From: Mycteria americana
Lineage: Eukaryota > Chordata > Aves > Ciconiiformes > Ciconiidae
Assembly: GCF_035582795.1 (NCBI RefSeq)
Contig: NC_134367.1
Coordinates: 82,443,062 to 82,507,061 of the forward strand
DNA: 64,000 nt
Reading direction: 5' to 3'
Shown: piece by piece, positions 37,259-64,000 of the stretch
Layout: the number at the start of each line of letters is the position of its first letter
How positions within the stretch are numbered: the stretch's first letter is position 1
Program-made: the position numbers and the translations under genes
Notes under the pieces: generated by a model
Databases searched by the model: none
Seen by the model: only the letters and a program-made list of their open reading frames with translations
What the model was told of the DNA's origin: nothing

Positions 37259-37948
37259 TAAGTTAAACAATTTTTCAAGGATGGTTTCCATCTATAAAAT
37301 GAACAAAGTACAAGCTCTGTACAGCAGACTTTTCAAACCAACTGAAAAAAACAGTTTCCAAACTATGTTTTGAAAATCTGCAAAACAAACAATATCACCA
37401 TTCTTGCTCTGAAGACGGTAAGAAACGTTCTCAGGAGACTCCATCGCAATTTGCTTCAAGGGCTCTTAATTTATCTTTCAAAGGGGTGAATTTCTTCAAC
37501 ATTAAAACTCCCTAAAAATCACAGTAAGTAACTTTGGCACACTGTCATGTAAACATAACGAAAGGATACCACTTCTTGTCTGTTCTCTCAAAGAAAAGCA
37601 ATGCTGTCTTTAACATACAGCTCCTATATTAAAACCCCTATGCACAGCATCCATGGGGAATTAGTGAAAATATTCCTACTTTATATGATAGCAGTTGACA
37701 TTGAAGACTTAAAAGGTGGAATATGGATTTTTTTTTTACTAGCAATTCTGATTTGGAGTTAAGAGACAGGTCAATATTCAGAGTTGCAACTGCTGATTTC
37801 AGTTAGTACTACCCTTACCATGACCAAAGTTGCAAATGCAAATACCTCCATGGCAGAAGCTGAGTGGTTGGGGTTTGTTCTTTTTCTTTTAAATTCTGTT
37901 TTTCAAAACCTCAAACAATTGACTTGCTGCTGAGCCCGTATTTCAGCA

Positions 37949-37954
37949 TTTATT
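37949..37954 (-). terminator. GALNT2: GALNT2 alternative poly(A) signal (AATAAA)
   Basis: A second AATAAA, about 700 bases closer to the stop, with a less obvious GU-rich element after it. It might give a shorter 3' UTR. Confidence 0.3.
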
Positions 37955-40016
37955 TTCCAGAATATGAAGAAATCTACTGCTATGTTTATGAATCACATTC
38001 TTCAAGTTCTCAGCTAGGTTAAAAGGCTACAGATAGGGAGAGACTAAAAGCTGAAAAATAGTTTATCCACTGTATGGCCTCTAAAACAGGCAAGTTTTGG
38101 AGAAAGTGGACTGTGAAGAAGCAAAAAAAAAAAGTATTAATTATTCATTAAAAGAGTCAGATGATGGATGGGAGAAACTGGATTTAATGCCCCCATCCAA
38201 AAGGTATGCAGGTACTTGCAAGTCATAACTTCAGACACAGAAGGCATTTATGGGCACATTGACTGGCACTGTTAAAGCCATTTTGCCCAGAAGAGTACCA
38301 CCTCTATACCTAATGTATAGGAAACTTTAAAATTAAAAAAAAAAAAAAAAATTAATTATCAGGAACTACTCTACTTCCAGGAACAAAGAAAGAGGGGACC
38401 TGTACCAGCATACTACAGTACAGCAGATGTTTTTCATCTCCTCATGATCAACCCTCACATTTTTCCGAGATCCATCATCTTACCAAACCTACTTCCTGGC
38501 ACCGCATGTCTGCACTAATTTTTGTCAATGCTGTCTCGCTTATTAGTACTTATTTACCTTTCCTTTTCATTTTAAAAGCTCATTGAAGCATTTGCTTTCA
38601 ATAAAAAAGTATATAGTCTATGCAAACATAAGAAAGGACAGGTCAAAGTTGGGGTTAACTTTGACAGTATTATTTTAATATAAAAATGACATCAGCTGGA
38701 CTGAAGCTGCAAAATGCATGGGTTCTATGGTTAAAAACACGTAGGATCTGCTGGTATCCAGGCTGATTCCCAGAGCCAAGCCTGAATCCATTCAAAAGCT
38801 CCATTTAAAGAAACAAAACGGAAGAAAATTCCCCAGTAGTAGGTTTATAAATTAAGCAAGTGCAATTCAGAGATATCACATAGCTGCTCATCCTTGCAAA
38901 TTAAAATTCAGATCTTGTGCTGTCAACAGTAACGTTACTATTCTACCTTATTTCTACAACTCAAAAGGGGAGTTAGAGACAAAGAAATTTTTCTCATGAG
39001 GGCCCAGAATAAAACTGTGCTGAACCCACATGGCTGCATGAAAGATCTGCACTGTTTATGTAATTTTGTAACAACGGAAGAAGTATTTCAAAGACAAAGT
39101 ACTACAGAAATGATCAACACAAATATCAAGTACAAGTTTAACGTTATCCAGAGCACGTGTAATGAATTTCCAAGTTGGAATAAACAACCCAAGCAATCAT
39201 CTGTGCAGATGCATTGGCTTATTCTGCTATTTTCTTTCTCCTCCTAAGTTTCATGATCTCCACTGAGGGTGAAGGGTTAAGAAGCAGATCCAGTTTGCAA
39301 AGCAAAAGCATCCAGTGTTAGCACGGACATCATACTCAGCAGCACAAAATCCGCACCTTCATAAAGTTTCACTCTCCTAGCATTCCAATCCAATTTCTGA
39401 TTATGCATATGTCAATCGCTTCATTGATAATTATAGGATGATGAAAACTGATATAAATCAGTGGGATCTGACAATATATATACTTTTATATATTTATATT
39501 TAGAGTCCATCATAGAAAAGTTCATATTCAAATTACCAAGTACACACAGGAGGAAAAAAAAAAAACTTCGAAATGACACTTCTGTTTCTGGAAACGACAA
39601 ACCATGATTTCTATGCAAATGGAGATTTCAAATGACCTTCTCCTAGTAATTTTTCCCACCCTCCCCTCCCACACCCTGTTCCCCACAGATGTTTCTTCAG
39701 ATCCTTTTTTATCATACATCAGTTGTTCCTAGAGTTAATTATCTGCTGTGCAAGTACATAACTGAAGACAGAAAGGAACCGTTGAAGTCTTCACACCAAG
39801 AAGGAATTGTGCTGCAGTCATGTTCAGTGACATCTTTGCAGTGCTCCAAGTCCCCTGGATCCCTGGTGTCTGCTCCAGCACTCTCCTACTTTCAGATAAA
39901 GGTCGAATACTGAGGTATATAAGTTCCGTGGAAAGTTTTAAGAAATACATCAGTAATTCAATCAAAACTTTGCCCAATGTCTATGAATCGAAACAGCATT
40001 TTGCTTGTAAGTCCTT

Positions 40017-40172
40017 CTACTGCTGCAGATTAAGTGTGAATTTCCACTGTTGTGACAAAGAAGGACTGCAGATCTCAACAGTGAGACCACCATTTTTGGC
40101 ATTTCGGCTGTCCAGACAGAGGTTGCTGCCAACGTGCCTCAGTTTAGAATTGCTTTCAATTTGTTCCCATTT
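40017..40172 (-). CDS. GALNT2: GALNT2 terminal coding exon: end of lectin domain, stop
   Basis: This exon encodes 51 residues and a TAG stop (40019-40017). It begins [15 protein letters not shown], continues [15 protein letters not shown] and ends [16 protein letters not shown]2 transfers GalNAc from UDP-GalNAc to Ser/Thr in the Golgi. This exon forms the last (gamma) repeat of the C-terminal ricin B-type lectin domain, which binds existing GalNAc on glycopeptides. The L-C-L-D and Q-Q-W motifs of the repeat are intact. The acceptor is CTCTTCCAG before 40172. The few differences from human (such as Ser for Gly after Ile-Glu) are conservative. The reading frame continues exactly from the preceding exon (phase 0). 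Confidence 0.97.
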   Translation of the reverse strand, partial: KWEQIESNSKLRHVGSNLCLDSRNAKNGGLTVEICSPSLSQQWKFTLNLQQ

Positions 40173-41591
<1,419 letters not shown>

Positions 41592-41924
41592 CTAGAAAAA
41601 GGAAGAAAAAAAAAAAGTGTACAAAATTGTGTATACTAACATATGCACAAGGTGCATATGCTATCTCTGCATATATAGCACAGGTTAAAATCCTGTAAAT
41701 GGCTACATATGAGCATTCAAACAGTTCATTGCTTCCCATAGAGCAGGAGAGGAAAAAAGGTCTTTTCCACACACAGTAATTCCAATTGCTTCAGTATTCC
41801 CCAAGTCAGCTCAGGGCCGGGCTGGCTGTTTGCTCCCTCTGCTGGCTTTACACAAGTACAACGGGCAGTCACACAGGTCCTCAGGTTTAAAATATTTGTC
41901 CAAATATTCGTCCAGCTGTATTTT

Positions 41925-42041
41925 TATCTACCTATCTATCTATATATATGTCTCTGTGTGTGTGTATTACACACCCCTCATATCTTCTATGTAGGAGAGA
42001 TTTATATATATGCAAAATATATATATAATTACATATATAAA
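41925..42041. repeat. Compound microsatellite (TATC/TA/TG, then AT-rich)
   Basis: Runs of CTAT, TATA and TGTG at about 41930-41970, then TATATATA-type runs to 42041. The AT runs are self-complementary and could fold into hairpins. Confidence 0.85.
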
Positions 42042-45000
42042 ACCCCTAAAAGCTTGGGCTGCAGCATCACTGGCCACCCTATCAACACACTAAACAAAAC
42101 ATATGTACCACCGTGAGGAAACAGTAGTTCTTAATATGATAGAGACCACCAGAAAGCAATACACAAGTGGGCCAAACTTAAGGGTAGAGGGAGAATATTA
42201 CTTCCTATCCAAGGTGTGATATACAACAGAATTTCTTTTAAATGCATTTAAATATTCAACTTTTTAAATAGAGAGCAAAGAAAAGCCATTCTGTATGTAC
42301 TGTTGCCCAGCTTCTTTGATCTCAGCATCCTTCTACACAGGGCCTGATCTTGCACTGATGTTCAGATTCTCTCCATGCCTTTCTCCCCGAAGTTTGGTCT
42401 TCATTTGTCTAATTATCCTTTGAGGAAGGAAGCTGATCTATCAACTAAAGCCACACTAATTATCCAAATCATGCTTGTCGCTACTTAAAAAGGCACGATT
42501 AGCTTTTTCTCCAGCAGCTAAAGAGGATTCAGCGTTGTGTAATACAAAACCCTAGATACACAGGGCCAACCCTTGCTACATTTAAATGTTATTCTGAAAC
42601 ACTCATTGCTTGCAAAAAGAAATTAAATAACTAATTCCACCCCCCCTTTTTTTTTTTCAACTTATTTTCTGATACCATAACTGAATTTTTGACTTGCGTA
42701 ATCACTTTTAAACTCAGCAGATTTAACAATGTTAAATTCCTTTAAGAACAGATACTCAGGACACAATCAGAACTTCTATGCCACAGGATTACAAGTAATT
42801 GCCATCATACAGGTAGCAAGCCATTAGATGGGTACAGCATTATGCAAGTACTAGAATAATGACAACTATGCAAAACAAAGCAAAGGCAGGAGAACTCTGT
42901 TTCCCTTTACTTGTTTCCCAAACCCATAAGCTGAAAACTTTTCCTTTCACTCTCAATATGTAAAATATTTTCCACTATGTTAATCTCAGATGACAGCAAA
43001 ATTACTTGCCTTCTCAGTTCTGTCCAGTTTGTAAGATGTCAACAAGAATCGTTAATAGCCACTTTTAATAACTTAAGCAATTAAGTTATTTTCAGAGCTT
43101 ATCAGGAATCACAAATGCCCCTGAAAAAGATGGCCCCCTTATAAGATTTATACTGAATAGTGACGTTGAAAATACTACCAGGGAAGTGGTAAAACCTGTG
43201 TTTGAGAACCCTGCAGTCAGAGAAAGTTAGAGCCTTGAAAATATTGCTTTATACATCTTCACCTTTCCATCAGAAGGCTGGAAGAGCCCCAGACACAAGA
43301 ACAATCACACAAGAAATCAACACATTTAAAAGACAAAGGAACTGCTTCACAAAAGCTCCAAGCTCTGCTGCTGGAGACATCTATGTGATGGCCCTTCATG
43401 GTACGAAACAGAGTGTTTATAGATGCTTTCCTCCAGTGATCAGGGACTATGACTAGCTATAATGGAGATAAGATTAAGCAAGTTCCACTACACCAGAAGA
43501 GAAGAAAAATTGCAAGCACTGTACGTGCTCAGGGCACAGGCTGGAAATAGGATAGCTCTGCATAACAATTTGAAAATCAGGACAATTGAAAAAAAACTTG
43601 TGTCATAAATCAGAAATATAAAGTTAGTAGAACACCGCTAACCTGAAACCTTCCCTTTGCACCTAAATGCATTTGGCTTTACCTTTAGTTAGCTCCTTAT
43701 CGTAACCCTACATATTTGTACATGATTGTCAAATGCACTACAATTTCTTCAGCTCTTTAGAGATGCTCATCTACCTTTTTAATCACTGAATTCCACCAAC
43801 TGGGGGGGAGAGGGGGGAATCCCATTTTGACTTAAATTTTGCATTTTAAGTTGTGTTGAGCGTAAGCCAGAGTACACTCTTCAAATTATAGGAGAAGGTC
43901 TCCACAGCCTATATCATCTGAGTACTCTTAATCCCAACCCCCCCAACCCCTCTTGGTAAGAACAGGTGCAAAACACATAGTCCAGATTTAAAGACTCTGG
44001 TTTGTTCCCTATCTCTCTTCTCCCATGCTGAGCTCACTCTGTTCATTCCCTCCAATCCAATATGAATTCTGCTTGCACATAAAACCTGGTTTTGACCCGT
44101 TCTGCCTCTTAATCTGTCTGAGCATCCTCTCACAGGGACCTGTTCAGAGCAAGCATATATTAGTTTGTCAAGGTCAGCTTCACAGAAGAAACTACATAGA
44201 AAAGAGGGTCAGACTCAGGGGAGGGGAGTTTGAAAGAGGAAACTAGCTTTGTGTATCTGTAGGGAATACACAACATCACCAGAAACTTCCAAGATTTCTG
44301 CACCAAGGCAATTCTGATACGTCCACCCTTTCTCCTAAAAAACACTGTGGTGTTCTGAAAGATGAGTGTACTTTCATAAAGGTAATAGAAAAAGCCTCCC
44401 CAGATACATTCCCTTTACTGATAAGGAAGAGAGGCATCTCTCAGATGTATGATGGCAATGCATTCAAATCAACATGATACATCTTCCAGGAAATAACTTC
44501 TTTATTTTAGGCTTCATCTGATTTTAGGGTTTTCCCCTTCTAATTTAAATCAGAGAGCGCAAAATTCTGATACTCATTCAACGCTAGATTTGTAATTGGT
44601 CAGCCTCCTGTTTTAAGAGAGGTACTTGAAGTATTAATCTTACATTTGATTTATAGTCAGGTTGACTTTGAAAAGAATTTAGTGACAAAGCAGCACACAA
44701 AACAGTGAGCACGTACGCATATATTTTGTGAACGATAACTAAGTCACAACTGCATAAATAGGTTCTTTGAAATAATTAATGCTCTCATTTACAGATTTGA
44801 CACATTTGCAATGAGTTTAAGAGTAGCATTAGAAAGGATTTGTTGAAACACTCCCTTTACTGTGAGTGAATAGGATATGATATTTAGGCACCTGTGTTTT
44901 CTGGAAGAGCCAAACAGGGATTTAAGATAGACTTTTTTATACCCTGCTACCACAAATTGGAAATGACTAACAGGGCATCACAGTAAAGCATTCTCCTATT

Positions 45001-45344
45001 TTGCTGACCTTAGGCCATATGCGTAATAAAACCCAAATATTTTCTTAAGTAAAAATCCCCCACCAAAAAAATTAAACACACCAATTCATTGAAAAAAAGC
45101 TTTCTATACAAGTATATAACTCCTGGGAATGAAGTTACTAGCCTCTAATGTAAAAGCAAATATTAGAGACAAAGGAAGGGGATAATCTGATGCACACTGA
45201 ATGAATGTCTGGGCTTAGATTCTAATTCTGAAAATACAAAATTATATTTGAGGGAGAAGTTATTTAGGCAATCTGTTATAACAACCGATCTGCTGATTTG
45301 GGTTCATCTTCTTATCACCAGTACACATGTACCTGCTTGAGTTA

Positions 45345-47357
<2,013 letters not shown>

Positions 47358-47441
47358 CGTAACTCAGGATAAACATTTTCAAGATACCACTTGAAGGGTT
47401 TGCAGCTAAGTCTCTTTCTGAGTTCCACTCGGCTTTGAATA
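47358..47441 (-). CDS. GALNT2: GALNT2 coding exon (fourth from last): linker to lectin domain
   Basis: 84 bp, completing an Asn codon, then 27 residues and two bases of an Arg codon. It reads [20 protein letters not shown] then ENVYPEL. This is the end of the GT-A catalytic domain and the start of the linker leading to the lectin domain. The C-K-P-F-K-W-Y-L motif is shared across the GALNT family. The acceptor is CCCCTCTAG and the donor is ACG|GTGAGT. Phases are 2 and 2, so it is symmetric. Confidence 0.97.
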
Positions 47442-60805
<13,364 letters not shown>

Positions 60806-60893
60806 CGCCTTTTAAATCAGCTGACGCCCCCACGTACTGGAAGTTGTCCATATTAATTACATCAATAATAGGAGACACAACTCTGGTCTTGTC
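60806..60893 (-). CDS. GALNT2: GALNT2 coding exon (ninth from last), most 5' exon in window
   Basis: 88 bp encoding [20 protein letters not shown] then VGASADLKG plus one base. It corresponds to human residues 244-272, just after the Asp-Ser-His metal-binding motif, which is encoded further upstream outside the window. The acceptor is TTTATTTTAG and the donor is GCG|GTATGT. Counting from here to the stop gives 328 residues, exactly the human count from D244 to residue 571, so there are no insertions or deletions. Confidence 0.97.
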
Positions 60894-62566
60894 CTAAAAT
60901 AAATATTAGAAAGTAATATTGAAATAATGAAATCAATATATAAAGATTCAGGCAGGTTAAGATGTTGAACAGTTCAGCAGGATTTCATTAGCATGTCTCC
61001 CCCAGCTCTCCCCCTATTTCAACTTATGGCTCTGAATAGCCAGTGCTGTGAATAGCATTGCTCAGCAATGCTTTAGAAAGCAGAAATCACACTATATAGC
61101 TGGGAATGCTCTTTCTGTTCTAGGCTACTTATATTCAAGTAATCCCCCTCTTCTGACTTGCTCTTGAAGAAGGCAGAAAGCTTGTAGTTCTAAAGGCAGT
61201 CGAGCAAACAGGACTTCCATTCTTACTTTTAAAACCAGCTCAAAGAAAAGAAGCATCCAGGCAATTTGTATTGTCCACAGCAAATCTCTAGCCATGCAGC
61301 ATACTACAGTCTTATTATTCCAACCTTTAAGGAACACTTAGGCCCTTCTACAATAAGGAAAGTCTTAGGTTAATGCTAACCCATTTCGCACTAGAAGAAT
61401 CACACTTCGCAATCAGATACTTAGATAGGAAAGAGAACCTAAAAACACCTCAGACTAACTAATTCTATTAATCTCCAGCAGCCAAGATTCCAGTGGTACA
61501 GATACCACATTCCTCTGTCTGACCATGGTCTCATATACTACTCTGAGTAATGTTAATTACCTTAGCCGATGTGTTTGTAAAAATAGTTTTTAAAGAAAAA
61601 ACAAAAATCTTTCCAACAACTCCACATGCATTATCCAGAAGGATCACAAGACATCAGTACTCTAAAAAAAACTCTCATCTAATATTAGAAATGCAATATC
61701 ATGGTTAAGCCAGTTTGTCTCCCTGAAGTAAGTACTTCTTGGGGAAGGAAATAAAAAAAAAAACCCAAAACAACAAAACACACAAGCGAACAAAAAAACC
61801 AATCCACCCCAATAAACAACTCAGTTACATTTACACACTGAAGCATAACTTCTACGGTAGATTGATCAAATACTTTGCTTGAGTTCAAAATAGAACTTTG
61901 AGCTCCATGATTTAGCATCGTTCAGAGAGCACAGATAACTTCAGAACAGTGTATCACCAAATCTGTGAATATAAAAAGTGTTTTGAATAAACAGGAGATA
62001 TTTTGGTAACTCTGTTATAGAGAAATGGTTCTCATGGTTAAAAAAACCCCAACCTAAACATCTCCATTTTAAGAATTTATTTCATAAGTATATCTTCAAA
62101 CAACAACATATATATTCTAAACAGCAGTTCAGCAATGCATCCCCCCTTGCTAATCAGTATTATATAGAACAGATCAGAACCAAACTAGTATAAGAATAGT
62201 TTGAGCTCGTAACAAGAGACTTAAAAGCAACTCTTTTAGTCAAGTGCTTTGCTTAGTCCAATAAGGACATTAAACACCCATTTTCATTTATTGAATCTTA
62301 ACTATTCAATCTGTGCCAGTTTTAATATGCCCAGATTACATAGTTGGCATTTACTAGGTCATTCTGCCTGAGTGAGCAAAAGGTCACTTTAACTTCTGTA
62401 TCAGCCAAAAGGAGAATCCAAGTTGTGTCTTCAGCTAAAAGCTGAAGACTCATTACCGATTTCTACATTCCTTTTAAGTATCACTGCAGCTGTACCACCT
62501 GGGCCAAATATCTGCCTTTATGAGGGTTGTAGTGTAACATCTAGTCAGGTCTGCTACTATTAATTA

Positions 62567-62949
62567 CAGAATCACAGAATCGTATAGGTTGGAAAAGACC
62601 TTCAAGATCATCAAGTCCAACCATTAACCTAACACTGCCAAGACCACCACTAGACCATGTCCCTAAGCACCTCATCCAAACGTCCTTTAAATACCTCCAG
62701 GGATGGCAATTCAACCACTTCCCTGGGCAGCCTGTTCCAATGCTTGATAACCCTCTCGGTGAAGAAAAATTTCCTAAGATCCAGTCTAAACCTCCCCTGG
62801 CGCAACTTGAGGCCATTTCCTCTCATCCTATCACTTGTTACCTGGGAGAAGAGACCGACCCCCACCTCTCTACAACCTCCTTTCAGGTAGTTGTAGAGAG
62901 CCATAAGGTCTCCCCTCAGCCTCCTTTTCTCCAGGCTAAACAACCCCAA
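62567..62949 (-). mobile_element. CR1 LINE 3' fragment, young copy
   Basis: On the + strand it reads CAGAATCACAGAATCG then TATAGGTTGGAAAAGACC. The - strand carries a nearly open stretch of CR1 ORF2 C-terminal sequence (about 99 codons, including [14 protein letters not shown]). The element is 5'-truncated near 62949. It lies in the same orientation as GALNT2 within its intron. Confidence 0.93.
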
Positions 62950-63385
62950 TTAGCTTAGCCTAAAGCAAACTAGAAACACAGACAAAAAAGACCAACCTGT
63001 CCTGTTCCCCCCTCAACCACATCTTTAGCTCCTATTTCTGTTAGCTGTAGCCCCAAGTCCATGTTTATAATGGCAAGCTTACAGTTTTGCTAGCTGTGTT
63101 GTACTTGGGAGGCAATTATGAGTTACTGCACCTTAACTGCAAAACACTACTTGTGTTTGTGTGCTCTCTTACACCACTAAAGCACTTCAGGTGCACCCAT
63201 GACCTTATTTCAGGCATTCTATATGCAGTGATAGAATTAGAAAATTCCTTTATTTAAAGACTGATGAGGTAGAAGATATCCAGCCTATCAAGTTATTAGT
63301 TATACACCCATCAGCATGAAATACAAAAATGAAACCACCCTTCCTTTCTTTCTCCTTTTTTCCTTAGTTGAAACTAAGACAGCTT

Positions 63386-63690
63386 ATAGAATAGAATCAT
63401 AAAATCATTTAGATTGGAAAAGACCTTTAAGATCATTTAGTCCAACAGTAAACCTAACACTACCAAATCCACCACTAAACCATATCCTTAAGTGTTACAT
63501 CTACACATCTTTTGAATACCTCCAGGGATAGTGACTCGACCACTTCCCTGGGCAGCCTGGTCCAATGCTTGATAACTCTTTCAGTAAAGAAATTTTTCCT
63601 AATATCCAATCTAACCCCCCGCCAGCGCAACTTGAGGCCACTTCCTCTTGTCCTATCCCTTGTTACTTGGGAAAAGAGACCAACACCTAT
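63386..63690 (-). mobile_element. CR1 LINE 3' fragment, older copy
   Basis: TAGAATAGAATCATAAAATC followed by ATTTAGATTGGAAAAGACC marks the reverse complement of a CR1 3' end. The conserved block around CTTCCCTGGGCAGCCTGGTC is present. It is more diverged than the copy at 62567 and has lost the left-hand part of its ORF. Both lie in one GALNT2 intron in the same orientation, about 440 bp apart. Confidence 0.9.
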
Positions 63691-64000
63691 GCCATCTCTA
63701 AAAACCTTTTCTGACAAAAATTTGCATTTTCTCAAATGGTTCTACTAAGCTTGGTTGCAGCTGGTGGTAAAAGTTGCCCAAGCGATCAGGTGTCACATTA
63801 GAGCTTCAGGTAGGCTTCAACCTATCTCCACTCCGCTGTGCTGAGTAAACAGGTAGGACGTTGTCTCTATGCATTTGGGATTTCCTCAGGCTTATTATTG
63901 CTGGTCTGATTAGTTCTATCAATATGAGTGTTACACCACACTAACAACACTTGCTACACCTAATGTATTGTTTAAACAACTTACAGTTGTTTCTCCACCA

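Larger units (their letters stand above)
37235..40016 (-). other. GALNT2: GALNT2 3' UTR (predicted extent)
   Basis: This lies immediately downstream of the GALNT2 stop on the - strand. It is AT-rich and has no acceptor with a coding continuation. The end is placed just past the AATAAA at 37258-37253, giving about 2.8 kb. A nearer AATAAA (37954-37949) could give a shorter form. The short ORFs inside are not credible. The sequence shows the signals but not which is used. Confidence 0.65.
60894..64000 (-). other. GALNT2: GALNT2 intron, continues beyond window
   Basis: AT-rich intron with two CR1 fragments near its visible 5' side. The exon that should end in the codons before D244 is not found, so it lies past 64000. 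Confidence 0.85.

Noticed and set aside
41925..42041. AT/TG repeat cluster considered as a possible regulatory or origin element
   Set aside because: It has the plain composition of a compound microsatellite and no associated motif.
62541..62949. Open reading frames of 91-99 codons on the - strand resembling a reverse transcriptase
   Set aside because: They are remains of CR1 ORF2 within a 5'-truncated element, not a host gene.
63975..64000. Possible GALNT2 exon end on the - strand (ACT|GTAAGT-like donor at the window edge)
   Set aside because: The expected exon should end in codons for Val-Ala-Glu in phase 0 before D244. The sequence here does not encode that in any frame.

Overview
This window is vertebrate nuclear DNA, most likely from a bird. 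It carries several CR1 LINE 3' fragments of the avian type and a solo long terminal repeat of a family I associate with bird genomes. The genes have short exons in long introns, and the splice sites are canonical GT/AG. I cannot name the species. There are no bacterial operons, phage genes, CRISPR arrays or other prokaryotic features.

Two protein genes can be read, arranged tail to tail. Left arm (1 to about 16-23 kb, + strand): the last four coding exons of PGBD5, a domesticated piggyBac-type transposase, encoding 226 C-terminal residues and ending at a TGA at 15722-15724. Right arm (about 37.2-64 kb, - strand): the last nine coding exons of GALNT2, a polypeptide N-acetylgalactosaminyltransferase that starts mucin-type O-glycosylation in the Golgi. 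These exons encode 328 residues. They correspond without any gap to human residues 244-571, and the stop codon is at 40019-40017. Every exon join keeps the reading frame. The 5' exons of both genes lie outside the window.

The two stop codons are about 24.3 kb apart. This middle region holds the PGBD5 3' UTR (end not determined), the GALNT2 3' UTR (a good poly(A) signal at 37253-37258), one truncated CR1, several long homopolymer tracts, and GC/CpG-rich patches near 23.7-24.0, 29.1-29.5 and 31.5-31.65 kb. I see no convincing protein-coding gene there. The convergent PGBD5/GALNT2 order matches what I recall of human chromosome 1q42.

Repeats: an older CR1 on the + strand (about 3.3-3.8 kb), a solo LTR on the - strand (6790-7359), CR1 fragments on the - strand at 28.8, 62.6 and 63.4 kb, a 51-bp tandem duplication at 2.55 kb, and assorted microsatellites.

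I found no evidence of a new multi-gene system. The points most worth a second look are the conserved catalytic-type Asp in the domesticated transposase, a weak GALNT2 splice donor backed by a long U tract, symmetric exons in GALNT2, and CpG-rich intergenic patches that could drive unannotated transcripts.
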